Of a stretch of 64,000 nucleotides of DNA, positions 55,938-64,000 are shown piece after piece. Each line of letters starts with the position of its first letter. Position 1 is the stretch's first letter. Source of the DNA: Flavobacterium litorale (GTDB taxonomy: Bacteria; Bacteroidota; Bacteroidia; Flavobacteriales; Flavobacteriaceae); contig NZ_CP080429.1 in assembly GCF_019613795.1 (NCBI RefSeq), positions 2,482,501-2,546,500 of the forward strand. The letters are read 5' to 3'. A program made the position numbers and the translations under genes. The notes under the pieces are model-generated. The model had not been told where the DNA came from. It searched no databases and saw nothing but the letters and a program-made list of their open reading frames with translations.

Positions 55938-56360
55938 ATGACACAAATTAATCCTTACATTGCCTTTAAAGGCAACTGCGAAGAGGCGTTTAACTTTTAC
56001 AAATCTGTTTTTGGTGGTGAGTTTACCTATATATCGCGTTTTGGCGAAATGCCCGAAAGCGATGGGTATACAGTACCCGAAGCAGAAAAAGCAATGATAA
56101 TGCACGTTTCGTTACCCATAGGTACAACTACCCTTATGGGAAGCGATACGCCTGTAGCCTACCGAAACAATAGTATTGTTGGTAACAATATATCAGTATC
56201 CTTTAACACCAATAGCGAAAAAGAAGCTCATGACGTTTTTAACGGATTAGCAGAAGGCGGCAATGTACTCACGCCACTAGCCAAAACCTTTTGGGCACCG
56301 TTATTTGGTATGCTAACCGATAAATTTGGTATTAATTGGATGATTAACTGGGAAGGGTAA
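55938..56360 (+). CDS. VOC family (PhnB-like glyoxalase fold) protein
   Basis: The 140-residue protein of the vicinal oxygen chelate superfamily, PhnB-like group, begins INPYIAFKGNCEEAFNFYKSVFGGEFTYI (edges PYIAFKGNCEEAFNFYKSVF) and has ISVSFNTNSEKEAHDVFNGL and a typical C-terminal WAPLFGMLTDKFGINWMINW (20 residues). Substrate is unknown. It lies 21 bp after the pseudogene and is followed by a terminator. Confidence 0.9.
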   Translation: MTQINPYIAFKGNCEEAFNFYKSVFGGEFTYISRFGEMPESDGYTVPEAEKAMIMHVSLPIGTTTLMGSDTPVAYRNNSIVGNNISVSFNTNSEKEAHDVFNGLAEGGNVLTPLAKTFWAPLFGMLTDKFGINWMINWEG

Positions 56361-56385
56361 AATTGTACGGGAGTACATACTATAG

Positions 56386-56424
56386 GGCTGCATAGGTCGT
56401 TTGGCTTATGCAGCCTTTTCTTTT
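56386..56424 (+). terminator. Terminator after the VOC gene
   Basis: The 9-bp stem GGCTGCATA / TATGCAGCC with a 12-nt loop is followed by TTTTCTTTT. Confidence 0.85.
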
Positions 56425-56466
56425 GCAGTCGTTAGGAGGTATTAGAAAAAGGCGTAAATTCGCAAA

Positions 56467-57483
56467 ATGATGAAAAAAGAAGATATAGAAGCTATAAAAA
56501 TGCTATTAGCTTCTCCTAAAAAAATTGCAATAACAATGCACCGCAATCCCGATGGCGATGCCATGGGTTCTGCACTAGGGCTATACCATTTTTTAACCCA
56601 AAAAGGACACCAAGCTACGGTAATTGCACCTAACGAATTTCCAGAATTTTTACATTGGCTACCTGCCACTAACAGCGTACTTGTTTTTGAAAGAGAAAAT
56701 GATAAAGCAGTTAAAGCTTTTGAAAAAGCCGATATCGTATTTACATTAGATTTTAATACGCTTAGCCGTACTGGAGACCAACTACAAAAAGTATTAGAAA
56801 AGCTAGATACTACGTATATTATGATAGACCACCATCAGAAACCTGATGATTACGCAAAATACACCTTTTCGGATACGCAATATGGCTCCACGTGCGAAAT
56901 GATATACCATTTTATAACACAATTAGGCGAACGCGAAAGTATTAATAAAACTATGGCTACCTGTTTGTATACTGGTATTGTTACCGATTCTGGCTCGTTC
57001 CGTTACCCCTCAACTACAGGCACAACACACCGCGTTGTAGCCGATTTTATTGATTTGGGAATAGACAACAGTAAAATACACAGCCTACTGTTTGATAACA
57101 ATTCGCAAAACAGAATTCAAATTTTGGCAAGCGCTTTGCATAACATGAAGGTATTGCCAGAGCATAAAACTTCGTACAGCTATTTAAGCCAAGAAGAACT
57201 TACAACACTGGGGCATACCAAAGGCGATACCGAAGGAGTAGTAAATTACGGTTTGAGCATGAAAGGTATTATGTTTACTGCCTTTTTTACGGAGAATAAA
57301 GACGAAGGCATTATAAAAATATCATTCCGCTCTAAAGAAGGGTTTGATGTTAACCAATATGCACGCACCTATTTTAGTGGTGGTGGGCACATTAATGCCG
57401 CAGGAGGTAAATCGGAAGAATCGCTAGAAGCAACAATACAAAAATTTATTGCTACTTTAGCAAACATAAATATTGATGGATAA
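56467..57483 (+). CDS. DHH family phosphoesterase (NrnA-like)
   Basis: The 338-residue DHH/DHHA1 protein has RNPDGDAMGSALGLYHFL (motif I), FTLDFNTLSR (motif II), IMIDHHQKPDDYAKY (DHH motif) and TGIVTDSGSFRY (motif IV), with a C-terminal DHHA1 GGGHINAAGG. This matches NrnA-type nanoRNases/3'-phosphoadenosine-phosphate phosphatases, which clear short RNA or pAp. The stop is directly followed by the gldI ATG. Confidence 0.92.
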   Translation: MMKKEDIEAIKMLLASPKKIAITMHRNPDGDAMGSALGLYHFLTQKGHQATVIAPNEFPEFLHWLPATNSVLVFERENDKAVKAFEKADIVFTLDFNTLSRTGDQLQKVLEKLDTTYIMIDHHQKPDDYAKYTFSDTQYGSTCEMIYHFITQLGERESINKTMATCLYTGIVTDSGSFRYPSTTGTTHRVVADFIDLGIDNSKIHSLLFDNNSQNRIQILASALHNMKVLPEHKTSYSYLSQEELTTLGHTKGDTEGVVNYGLSMKGIMFTAFFTENKDEGIIKISFRSKEGFDVNQYARTYFSGGGHINAAGGKSEESLEATIQKFIATLANINIDG

Positions 57484-58062
57484 ATGAAGAAGCTATTTTT
57501 AATAGTACTGTTTATAACGGGAATTACAATAACAAGCTGCTCACAACAGCAGCAAGCTAGGCGCCCAGTATCGCAATCGTCGGGTGCTGCGTTTATCGAT
57601 AAATCGGTAGAACGCAACCGAAAACTCGTAGCAAAAGAAGAAGCGATTATAGACTCTATTATTAAAAATAATCCTGATATTAATTACATCGCATCAGATA
57701 AAGGCTATTGGTACCATTACGAAATAGAGAATAAAGGTGCTACAATAACACCCAAAAGAGGCGATGTTACTTATTTTGATTATGATGTGAAAGACCTTGA
57801 GGGGAACGTAATATATACCAAAGCAGAGCTAAAACCACAAGTATATTATGTAGATAAAGAAAACATAATGATGGGGCTTCGTAGTGGTATTAAACTCATG
57901 AAAGAAGGCGAAACAGTTACCTTTTTATTCCCATCCAATATGGGGTATGGTTATCATGGCGATAATAATAAAATTGGTGTAAACCAACCTTTAGTATGTA
58001 CTGTTACATTAAATAAAATAAAACCCGAAGCTGAAGTAAAAGAAAATAATAATAAACTATAA
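57484..58062 (+). CDS. gldI: Gliding motility lipoprotein GldI (FKBP-type PPIase)
   Basis: The 192-residue lipoprotein (signal ITGITITSC, Cys19) has an FKBP domain from about residue 75: GYWYHYEIENKG, GDVTYFDYDVKDLEG, MMGLRSGIKLMKEGETVTFLF (edges GLRSGIKLMKEGE) and the end of the active-site loop NMGYGYHGDNNKIGVN. GldI is needed for gliding and type IX secretion in Flavobacterium, probably by folding periplasmic proteins. It abuts both neighbours with zero spacing (TAAATG on each side). Confidence 0.94.
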   Translation: MKKLFLIVLFITGITITSCSQQQQARRPVSQSSGAAFIDKSVERNRKLVAKEEAIIDSIIKNNPDINYIASDKGYWYHYEIENKGATITPKRGDVTYFDYDVKDLEGNVIYTKAELKPQVYYVDKENIMMGLRSGIKLMKEGETVTFLFPSNMGYGYHGDNNKIGVNQPLVCTVTLNKIKPEAEVKENNNKL

Positions 58063-59160
58063 ATGAAACCAATGACAAGTCTTTTTTTAAGTTTAGTTGC
58101 TATTCTGTTTTCGTGCAACAATACAGAGAGTCCGCAAAGATACGGCGGACAAATGGATGATGGGCTTTATGCCAAAATAGAAACTAACAAAGGAAATATA
58201 CTCCTAAAACTAGAACCCGAAAAAGCACCACTTACAGTAGCCAACTTTATTAGTCTTGCCGAAGGCGATAATAAAATGGTTGACGAGGCTTTACAAGGAA
58301 AAAAATATTACGATGGACTTAAATTCCACCGTGTTATAAAAAACTTTATGATACAAACAGGCGATCCTAAAGGCGATGGCTCTGGAGGTCCAGGATATAA
58401 GTTTGCTGATGAAATTACGGATTTAAAGCACGATAAGCCAGGTACACTATCTATGGCAAATGCAGGACCTGCAACCAACGGTAGCCAGTTTTTTATTACA
58501 CACAGGGCTACACCACACCTAGATGGCATCCATACCGTATTTGGTTATATTGTAGAAGGAATGGATGTTGTAAACAAAATAGAGCAAGGCGACGAAATGA
58601 AATCGGTAAAGATAATCCGTGTAGGTCGTGCCGCTAAAAAGTTTAAAGCCGCTAAAACATTTAAAAAAGGCGTTGAGGAATCCATAAAAGAACAAAAGGA
58701 AAAAGAAGAAGCTATTGCAAAAGCAAAAGCCGAAAAAGTAGCCTACTTTAAAGCTGAAAAAGCAAAAAGTGTTACACTCGATTCTGGACTAAAATACACC
58801 GTGGTTAAAAAAGGTAATGGTAAAAAACCAGCTATTGGCACTAAGGTAGATATAGAGTATTCTGGATTTTTAGAAAATGGATTTTTATTTGACTCCAGTA
58901 TACCCGAAGTAGCTAAAACATTTGGTAACTACATACCACAAAAAGATGCCGCAAAGCAATACAAACCCATACCTTTTAAAATAGGCACAAAATCGGGAAT
59001 GATTCCTGGTTTTATAGAGGGTATAGAGCAGATGAGTATAGGCGATAAAATTATTATATACATTCCATCGCACTTAGGATATGGTGAGCGTGGAAACCCG
59101 AGAGGTAAAATACCACCAAATGCACCTATTATATTCGAGCTTGAGATGTTAGAGAAATAA
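58063..59160 (+). CDS. Bifunctional cyclophilin-FKBP peptidyl-prolyl isomerase lipoprotein
   Basis: The 365-residue lipoprotein (signal VAILFSC, Cys18) carries a cyclophilin domain (about 38-190: [45 protein letters not shown]), a Lys/Glu-rich helical linker (about 200-240), and an FKBP domain (about 250-365: [43 protein letters not shown]). Two isomerase folds in one periplasmic chaperone, encoded directly after gldI, suggest joint service in outer-membrane or secreted protein folding. It is last in the operon. Confidence 0.93.
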   Translation: MKPMTSLFLSLVAILFSCNNTESPQRYGGQMDDGLYAKIETNKGNILLKLEPEKAPLTVANFISLAEGDNKMVDEALQGKKYYDGLKFHRVIKNFMIQTGDPKGDGSGGPGYKFADEITDLKHDKPGTLSMANAGPATNGSQFFITHRATPHLDGIHTVFGYIVEGMDVVNKIEQGDEMKSVKIIRVGRAAKKFKAAKTFKKGVEESIKEQKEKEEAIAKAKAEKVAYFKAEKAKSVTLDSGLKYTVVKKGNGKKPAIGTKVDIEYSGFLENGFLFDSSIPEVAKTFGNYIPQKDAAKQYKPIPFKIGTKSGMIPGFIEGIEQMSIGDKIIIYIPSHLGYGERGNPRGKIPPNAPIIFELEMLEK

Positions 59161-59190
59161 CTAACTCGTAATAATACACCGCATAACAAT

Positions 59191-59225
59191 AAAAGGATTT
59201 AGCAATAAGTCCTTTTGTTGTTTTT
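59191..59225 (+). terminator. Terminator of the DHH-gldI-PPIase operon
   Basis: The imperfect stem AAAAGGATTT / AAGTCCTTTT with a loop AGCAAT is followed by GTTGTTTTT. Confidence 0.75.
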
Positions 59226-59276
59226 ATTAAGATTACATACTAAAATAAAATAGCATATTTTTATTTTTTTGAGCTT

Positions 59277-60134
59277 ATGACATTAACTTTTAAAGATTCT
59301 AAAATAAACGCTCACTTTCAAATTATATATGGGAGTGATGGTTTTAATCGCAAATATTTTACCCAAAATAAAAACGACCAACTCCTTACCATAGCTTGGA
59401 ATAAAGGAGATACACAAAAAGTAGTTGTTGACGAAGTAACATACGATTTTCCTGCAAATGCTATTTTACCATTAGTAGCCAACCAAACATTCCGATTTGA
59501 GAATGCCGAAGCTATTGTTGCGTGGCAGTTTAATCGTGACTTTTATTGTATTATCGATCATGACGAAGAAGTAAGCTGCGTTGGGTTCTTGTTTTACGGT
59601 TCGTCACAAGCCATGTTTATACTACCCGATAAAAAAGAGGAAGATAAAATAAACATGCTATTGAAAGTTTTTAAAGATGAGTTTGAAACATCGGATGCAA
59701 TACAGGGCGAAATGCTCAGAATGTTATTGGTACGGCTTATTATTACCATTACTCGACTAGCTAAAAAGCAATACATAGGTACTCAAAATGAAGAAGAAAA
59801 CACTAAATTCAATCTATATCGGGAATATAATATAATGGTCGAGAAAAATTACCGTACCCACCACGAGGTACAGTATTACGCATCGGCATTAAACAAATCG
59901 CCAAAAACATTGGCTAATGTTTTTGCTTTATATGGTAAAAAAACACCTTTACAAATAATTCAGGAACGTTTAGCTAGCGAAGCAAAACGATTGTTGTATT
60001 ACACCGATAAATCAGTAAAGGAAATTGCTGCCGAAATAGGTTTTGAAGATACTTCTCACTTTAGTCGCTTTTTTAAAAAGCAGACTTCTCTTACCCCTAC
60101 CGAATTTAAAAATAGCATAAAAAACACGCAATAA
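59277..60134 (+). CDS. AraC family transcriptional regulator
   Basis: The 285-residue regulator has an N-terminal cupin-like effector domain (about 15-140) and a C-terminal AraC double helix-turn-helix (about 190-280) with YYASALNKSPKTLANVFALY and KSVKEIAAEIGFEDTSHFSR, FFKKQTSLTPTEFKN. The effector is unknown. The next gene, a carboxymuconolactone-decarboxylase protein 107 bp downstream, has a weak promoter and is a likely target. Confidence 0.92.
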   Translation: MTLTFKDSKINAHFQIIYGSDGFNRKYFTQNKNDQLLTIAWNKGDTQKVVVDEVTYDFPANAILPLVANQTFRFENAEAIVAWQFNRDFYCIIDHDEEVSCVGFLFYGSSQAMFILPDKKEEDKINMLLKVFKDEFETSDAIQGEMLRMLLVRLIITITRLAKKQYIGTQNEEENTKFNLYREYNIMVEKNYRTHHEVQYYASALNKSPKTLANVFALYGKKTPLQIIQERLASEAKRLLYYTDKSVKEIAAEIGFEDTSHFSRFFKKQTSLTPTEFKNSIKNTQ

Positions 60135-60241
60135 GGAAAAATCGACCACACGTCGGGAACTATATCTATTTCTCACAGCTACTGTCTGTCGCATCTTTGT
60201 ACTGTCAATAATGACAAACAAAATTTTAAAGACATACAGTT

Positions 60242-60793
60242 ATGAAAAATTTCACAGTACCAACAAGAGAAGACGTTTCTGAAAACAACCAAGCTATTTT
60301 CGATAACCTTAAAAAAGGTATCGGTATGGTGCCTAACCTTTATGCTTACTTTACTAAAAGTGAAACAGCATTACAGGATTATCTTACCTTACAAAACAGA
60401 AAAACATCGTTACGACCAAAAGAGAAAGAGGTAGTTAACCTTGTAGTGAGCCAAGTAAATGCTTGCGACTATTGTTTGGCTGCACATACTACAATTGGTA
60501 AAATGAATGGTTTTACAGATGAGGAAATACTAGAAATACGAAAAGGTACGGCAGGTTTTAACAGTAAATTAGATGCATTGGCTAAGTTTACTAAAGATAT
60601 TGCTGTTAACAGAGGGAGAGCATCGCAAGCAAATACAGAAGCATTACTTGAGGCTGGCTATACTGAAACAAGCCTTGTAGATATTATTTTATTAATTGGC
60701 GATAAAACAATATCCAACTTTATTTATGGCGCGGCACAATTTCCTGTTGATTTTCCTGCTGCTCCGGCACTATATGGCGTAGAGGCTGTATAA
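60242..60793 (+). CDS. Carboxymuconolactone decarboxylase family (AhpD-like) protein
   Basis: The 183-residue all-alpha protein has the AhpD-like redox motif ACDYCLAAH (Cys75, Cys78, His82), typical of alkylhydroperoxidase-like CMD proteins, and a second helical half. It probably acts in peroxide or thiol metabolism in the cytoplasm; the true substrate is unknown. Upstream, CATCTTTG (60192-60199) is a near-match -7 element with no TTG at -33, which would suit activation by the adjacent AraC regulator. Confidence 0.92.
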   Translation: MKNFTVPTREDVSENNQAIFDNLKKGIGMVPNLYAYFTKSETALQDYLTLQNRKTSLRPKEKEVVNLVVSQVNACDYCLAAHTTIGKMNGFTDEEILEIRKGTAGFNSKLDALAKFTKDIAVNRGRASQANTEALLEAGYTETSLVDIILLIGDKTISNFIYGAAQFPVDFPAAPALYGVEAV

Positions 60794-60821
60794 TGGAATA
60801 CAAAAAAATGAAAACGAAAAT

Positions 60822-60852
60822 AAAAAAGGGTATCGTTATGATACCCTTTTTT
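60822..60852. terminator. Bidirectional terminator after the CMD gene
   Basis: The perfect 13-bp stem AAAAAAGGGTATC / GATACCCTTTTTT has a 5-nt loop, between convergent genes. Confidence 0.93.
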
Positions 60853-60857
60853 ATTTA

Positions 60858-61295
60858 TTAACCATTAAATTGCCATTCAAATTCATCATCATCGTTAATA
60901 ATAGCCCCTAGTTCAACTTTTACTATTTCGTTAAACTCTACTACAAAAATAACCCAGTTATCTTCGTTAAAATAGTGTTCCAAAGTATCTACCGCTTCGT
61001 TATCAAATGCTTTAATACCGCTTTCTTTTAACTGAGGTTCTACGTCGTCCCAATTTTTACCGATTACCGAAATACCATTAACGCTTGCTCCAGCGTGCGA
61101 CACTGACATATAGCCTAATTTAAAATCTTCGTCCTCGTAAAACGTAAGGGCTAATTTTTTATCATTATACAAATAAATAATGTTGTCCTCGTCGTCCTCA
61201 TAAGTTCTGTCAGGTTCACCATACAAGGCTTCTACATCTTTTTGTTTCATTCCAAAAAGCAACTGGTCTACTCCTTTTTTTACATGTAATTTCAT
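60858..61295 (-). CDS. Hypothetical cytoplasmic protein
   Basis: The 145-residue acidic protein has no signal peptide. GMKQKDVEALYGEPDRTYEDD resembles the repeat start of SmpA/BamE-like or BLIP-like alpha+beta units (edges FGMKQKDVEALYGEPD), followed by strands IIYLYNDKKLALTFYED and a second similar half starting GISVIGKNWDDVEPQLKESG. The likeness is structural and weak. Separated from purM by a terminator, it is probably transcribed alone. Confidence 0.7.
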   Translation of the reverse strand: MKLHVKKGVDQLLFGMKQKDVEALYGEPDRTYEDDEDNIIYLYNDKKLALTFYEDEDFKLGYMSVSHAGASVNGISVIGKNWDDVEPQLKESGIKAFDNEAVDTLEHYFNEDNWVIFVVEFNEIVKVELGAIINDDDEFEWQFNG

Positions 61296-61330
61296 AATTG
61301 TAATTATTTAATGGTTAAACAATGGATATT

Positions 61331-61360
61331 AAAAATAAAAATCCGCTATAAAAGCGGATT
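61331..61360 (-). terminator. Terminator of purM
   Basis: The stem AATCCGCT / AGCGGATT with a 5-nt loop is followed on the minus strand by a T-rich tract. Confidence 0.88.
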
Positions 61361-61368
61361 ATAAGTTA

Positions 61369-62547
61369 TTAATAGTTAAAAGTACCATACTCACTTTTAA
61401 TGGTAAGCTCTTTTTTATCAGAGGCTTCTACCCTACCCACTATTTGGGCAGCTACGTTAAAGGATTCTGATATGGCAATAATATCATTTGCTATGGCTTC
61501 GGGTACATACAATTCCATTCGGTGCCCGCAGTTAAATACCTGGTACATCTCTTTCCAATCGGTACTGCTTTGCTCTTGTATGAGCTTGAACAAAGGAGGT
61601 ATCGGGAAAAGATTATCTTTTATAACATGTACACCCTCTACAAAATGTAATACTTTGGTTTGTGCCCCACCACTACAGTGTACCATACCATGAATATCAG
61701 TTGAGGTAAATTTTTCTAAGATTTTTTTAATAATAGGTGCATAGGTACGCGTAGGCGATAGTACGAGTTGCCCTGCATCTATTGGGCTATCTTCAACAGC
61801 GTCGGTTAGTTTTACATTACCCGAATACACCAAATCTTCGGGTACAGCAGCATCAAAACTTTCAGGGTATTTTTCGGCTAGGTATTTACTAAAAACATCG
61901 TGGCGTGCCGAAGTAAGCCCGTTGCTACCCATACCGCCGTTATAGCTTTTCTCGTAAGTTGCCTGCCCGTACGATGCCAAGCCTACAATAACATCGCCTG
62001 CTTTAATATTGGCATTATCTATTACATTGCTACGCTTTATACGTGCTGTAACCGTAGAGTCTACAATTATAGTGCGCACCAAATCGCCAACATCGGCAGT
62101 TTCGCCACCTGTTGCGTGTATGGTAACCCCAAAATTTCTTAATTCTTCAATGAGTTCTTCTGTACCGTTTATAATTGCCGATATTACTTCGCCTGGTACT
62201 AGGTTTTTATTCCTCCCAATGGTGGATGATAACATAATATTATCGGTAGCTCCCACACAAAGTAGGTCGTCTATATTCATAATCAAAGCATCTTGTGCAA
62301 TACCTTTCCATACCGATATATCGCCTGTTTCTTTCCAATACATATAGGCTAACGACGATTTTGTTCCTGCGCCATCGGCATGCATAATAAGGCAGTAATC
62401 ATCATCATTGGTTAAATAATCGGGAACAATTTTACAAAAGGCTTTAGGAAACAGCCCTTTGTCTATATTTTTTATGGCATTGTGCACATCTTCCTTAGAA
62501 GCAGAAACGCCTCTTTGACTGTAGCGTTGGCTGGTATCAGAACTCAT
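61369..62547 (-). CDS. purM: Phosphoribosylformylglycinamidine cyclo-ligase
   Basis: The 392-residue enzyme makes AIR from FGAM and ATP, the step after PurL. The AIRS fold is shown by RYSQRGVSASKEDVH, MHADGAGTKSSLAY, DALIMNIDDLLCVGA, TGGETADVGDLVRT and, in the second half, HGMVHCSGGAQTKVLHF. It is longer than E. coli PurM (345), as usual in Bacteroidota. The ATG at 62547 is chosen; the frame is open to 62577. purL lies 50 kb away, so the pathway genes are dispersed. Confidence 0.95.
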   Translation of the reverse strand: MSSDTSQRYSQRGVSASKEDVHNAIKNIDKGLFPKAFCKIVPDYLTNDDDYCLIMHADGAGTKSSLAYMYWKETGDISVWKGIAQDALIMNIDDLLCVGATDNIMLSSTIGRNKNLVPGEVISAIINGTEELIEELRNFGVTIHATGGETADVGDLVRTIIVDSTVTARIKRSNVIDNANIKAGDVIVGLASYGQATYEKSYNGGMGSNGLTSARHDVFSKYLAEKYPESFDAAVPEDLVYSGNVKLTDAVEDSPIDAGQLVLSPTRTYAPIIKKILEKFTSTDIHGMVHCSGGAQTKVLHFVEGVHVIKDNLFPIPPLFKLIQEQSSTDWKEMYQVFNCGHRMELYVPEAIANDIIAISESFNVAAQIVGRVEASDKKELTIKSEYGTFNY

Positions 62548-62574
62548 GTAGTTTTGTTTGTTGTGTTGTAGCCA

Positions 62575-62605
62575 CAAAGATAAGACTAATGTAATAATGT
62601 GGCAA
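62575..62605 (-). promoter_or_regulatory. purM promoter
   Basis: Minus-strand TTG (62605-62603), 20 nt, TATCTTTG (62582-62575), about 28 bp before the ATG. Confidence 0.65.
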
Positions 62606-62658
62606 TGCGATAAGGGAACAATTGAATTAAAGATTGTTTTATCACAATGTTAGAGCGT

Positions 62659-62795
62659 GTCATTGTAAACGAAATACAATGAAGCGTAGTATTCTACTAT
62701 ATAATTGCTTTTAAAAACACGTTATAACATTCGTAAAATAATGTTTATTATAAGTATACTTTACAGATTGCTTCGTCGTACCTCCTCGCAATGAC
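62659..62795. repeat. Inverted-repeat intergenic element
   Basis: The segment 62659-62695 (starting GTCATTGTAAACGAAATAC and containing ATGAAGCGTAGTATTCT) and the segment 62765-62795 (AGATTGCTTCG ... CTCGCAATGAC) are partial reverse complements. The right arm resembles the GTCATTGCGAG ... GAAGCAATCT type of short palindromic repeat found between genes in many bacterial genomes. About 70 bp of A/T-rich sequence lies between the arms. No gene is seen in the 62548-62844 gap. Confidence 0.6.
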
Positions 62796-62844
62796 AGTGC
62801 TTGGCAATTTGGTAAATTGCTACATTAAAAGTATTGATATACTA

Positions 62845-63747
62845 TTAAGGATTCTCAACTATTAATACTTCTACCCTACGGTTGGCGGCGCGTTCTTCTT
62901 CATTATTTTCAGGTAGTGGGTATATGGGGCTAGTAGTACCAAGTCCTTCAAACGAAGTACGTTCTCTTTCAATACCATTTTGCCTTAAAAACATGGCTAC
63001 CGCTTTAGCGCGTTGGTACGATAGTTTTCGTGGGTCGCCCTCTATGCAACAAATATGCCCTAATAACTTTATTTTCATTTTAGGATTGGCACGCATAATT
63101 TCTAATAACTCAAATAAACGTGGGCGCGATTCTGGTACTATAGCAAACGTATTAAGACGAAAGTTAAGGTTACTTATCTCTAGTTTATCGCCTGATTTGG
63201 CAGCACTTACCTTTTGCATAAATACGGTATCAAGTGGTATTTCTTGCCTGCCGCCACGTGGGTCGCGTACTACTATTTTATCGGGAAACTTTATTATAGG
63301 CTTCTTTTGTACTACGGGTTTTGTAGGTTCTTTTATGCCCAATACTTCGTTTTCTCTATGTAAATCTTTTTCTGGTAAATAGTATAACGTTACTTTCCGA
63401 TTTTCGGCTTTTACTGGCGACATTTTATGTAACTCGCCAAAACTGCGGGTTTTAAAATCTTCGCGTGTTTTTACTTTGCCGTTAATTTTACGAAATACGT
63501 GGCTTACCCTGCGTTGTGCCAAAGTATCGTTTAAGCCTGTTGTACCATCTTCATCAGTATAACCGTTTATGGCTAATATTTTTGATTTGGCATTGGCTGC
63601 CATCCATTTTTCTAACCGTTCGTTTTGGGTTGGGGTAAGTTGGTGCTTATTAGTATCAAAATAAACAGAGAATTGCTCTTGTGCTACCAATACAATAGGA
63701 AACAATAATGTAATAAAGTATAGCAGCTTTTTAAAAGTGTGTATCAT
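62845..63747 (-). CDS. OmpA family protein with two OmpA-like domains
   Basis: The 300-residue exported protein has a signal peptide (LLYFITLLFPIVLVAQ). A first OmpA-like domain (about 25-125: FSVYFDTNKHQLTPTQNERL, AINGYTDEDGTTGLNDTLAQ, RRVSHV) and a second, more typical one (about 190-300: LNFRLNTFAIVPESRPRLFE, LLGHICCIEGDPRKLSYQRA, NRRVEVLIV) bind peptidoglycan in this family. The odd CC in place of the usual TD near residue 233 may weaken the classical Asp contact. It is followed on the same strand by another OmpA-type gene upstream (63813-64000), a tandem pair. Confidence 0.87.
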   Translation of the reverse strand: MIHTFKKLLYFITLLFPIVLVAQEQFSVYFDTNKHQLTPTQNERLEKWMAANAKSKILAINGYTDEDGTTGLNDTLAQRRVSHVFRKINGKVKTREDFKTRSFGELHKMSPVKAENRKVTLYYLPEKDLHRENEVLGIKEPTKPVVQKKPIIKFPDKIVVRDPRGGRQEIPLDTVFMQKVSAAKSGDKLEISNLNFRLNTFAIVPESRPRLFELLEIMRANPKMKIKLLGHICCIEGDPRKLSYQRAKAVAMFLRQNGIERERTSFEGLGTTSPIYPLPENNEEERAANRRVEVLIVENP

Positions 63748-63812
63748 AAATGTGGCAATGGAATAATGGTAAATGTATAATTTATGCTACTAAACTGCAA
63801 ACTTAGTGCCTG

Positions 63813-64000
63813 TTATGCCTTTGTTATCATAATTTCCACTCTTCGATTAGCTTTTCGTTGCCAACTAGTAGATTCTGGTATGGTATGTATTGGTTTGGAG
63901 CTTCCTAAGCCTACATACGTCATACGATATGTTTCTACACCATTATCTATCAAATACTTATATACCGTTCGTGCTCTTCGGGCAGATAAATCAGATTGGT
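63813..64000 (-). CDS. OmpA-like protein, C-terminal fragment (start outside the window)
   Basis: The last 62 codons of a minus-strand gene read QSDLSARRARTVYKYLIDNG, then YVGLGSSKPIH and the ending RKANRRVEIMITKA before a TAA at 63813-63815. D.SARRA..V..YL...G and N.RVEI are the second half of the OmpA peptidoglycan-binding domain, with the conserved Arg. Since it ends 65 bp before the downstream OmpA gene, the two are probably related duplicates. The start is beyond position 64000. Confidence 0.88.
   Translation of the reverse strand, partial: QSDLSARRARTVYKYLIDNGVETYRMTYVGLGSSKPIHTIPESTSWQRKANRRVEIMITKA

Noticed and set aside
56439..56445. GGAGGT resembling a Shine-Dalgarno site before the DHH gene
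   Set aside because: It is more than 20 bp from the ATG, too far to position a ribosome, and this phylum rarely uses such sites.

Overview
The window is a chromosomal segment from a low-GC member of the Bacteroidota, almost certainly the family Flavobacteriaceae. The evidence is a GldI gliding-motility lipoprotein, BshB1 of bacillithiol synthesis, fused large-type PurL, many short lipoproteins with the Bacteroidota-style signal peptide, near absence of Shine-Dalgarno sequences, and several promoters that fit the Bacteroidota form TTG-N17..23-TAnnTTTG. Assignments rest on reading the sequence and on recall of protein families; no database search was run.

Layout. 1-1900 (minus): the 5' three quarters of a 16S rRNA gene running off the left edge, its leader with two near-identical promoters, then tRNA-His with its own terminator and promoter. 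1959-4224 (minus): bshB1, an isochorismate synthase and a hotdog thioesterase (bacillithiol and menaquinone). 4406-10536 (plus): two lipoproteins and purL. 10590-12824: an accessory patch with two paralogous secreted proteins of unknown family and a secreted protein with a possible His/Cys dyad. 12984-17074: fatty acyl-CoA synthetase, a helical-repeat protein and a lipoprotein. 17286-24138: a MarR regulator with a 26-bp palindrome in its promoter, then a fadN-fadA-fadE beta-oxidation operon whose two internal junctions each carry a small four-helix-bundle (IVP/S23-type) gene flanked by inverted repeats. 24160-32655: stress and envelope genes (DUF4142 and lmo0937 proteins, LETM1-related protein, carbonic anhydrase with SulP transporter, Dps divergent from OxyR), and a DUF4920 / CxxCH lipoprotein / mnmD operon. 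32863-42103: ilvE, a MazG-like hydrolase, an unknown protein abutting a TPR histidine kinase and response regulator, an LpoB/COG3014 envelope operon, and a membrane SRPBCC-GyrI protein. 42108-54643 (minus): ywqK-mnmA-tatD-tcdA, pyrG-yidC, two LysM proteins with osmC and DUF3820, and guaA. 54797-60793 (plus): DUF4919 protein, a SRPBCC pseudogene, a VOC protein, the DHH-gldI-PPIase operon, and an AraC regulator with a carboxymuconolactone-decarboxylase protein. 60858-64000 (minus): hypothetical protein, purM, an inverted-repeat element, and two OmpA-type genes, the last cut by the window end.

Most of the window is housekeeping: nucleotide synthesis (purL, purM, guaA, pyrG), tRNA modification (mnmA, mnmD, tcdA), fatty-acid breakdown, and envelope biogenesis. 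No CRISPR array, transposase, integrase or phage gene was seen. The most unusual items are the paired IVP cassettes inside the beta-oxidation operon, the MarR operator palindrome, the unknown secreted cluster at 10590-12824, a proline/serine-rich low-complexity insertion in PurL, the nonsense-interrupted SRPBCC gene, and the 137-bp inverted-repeat element near the right end.
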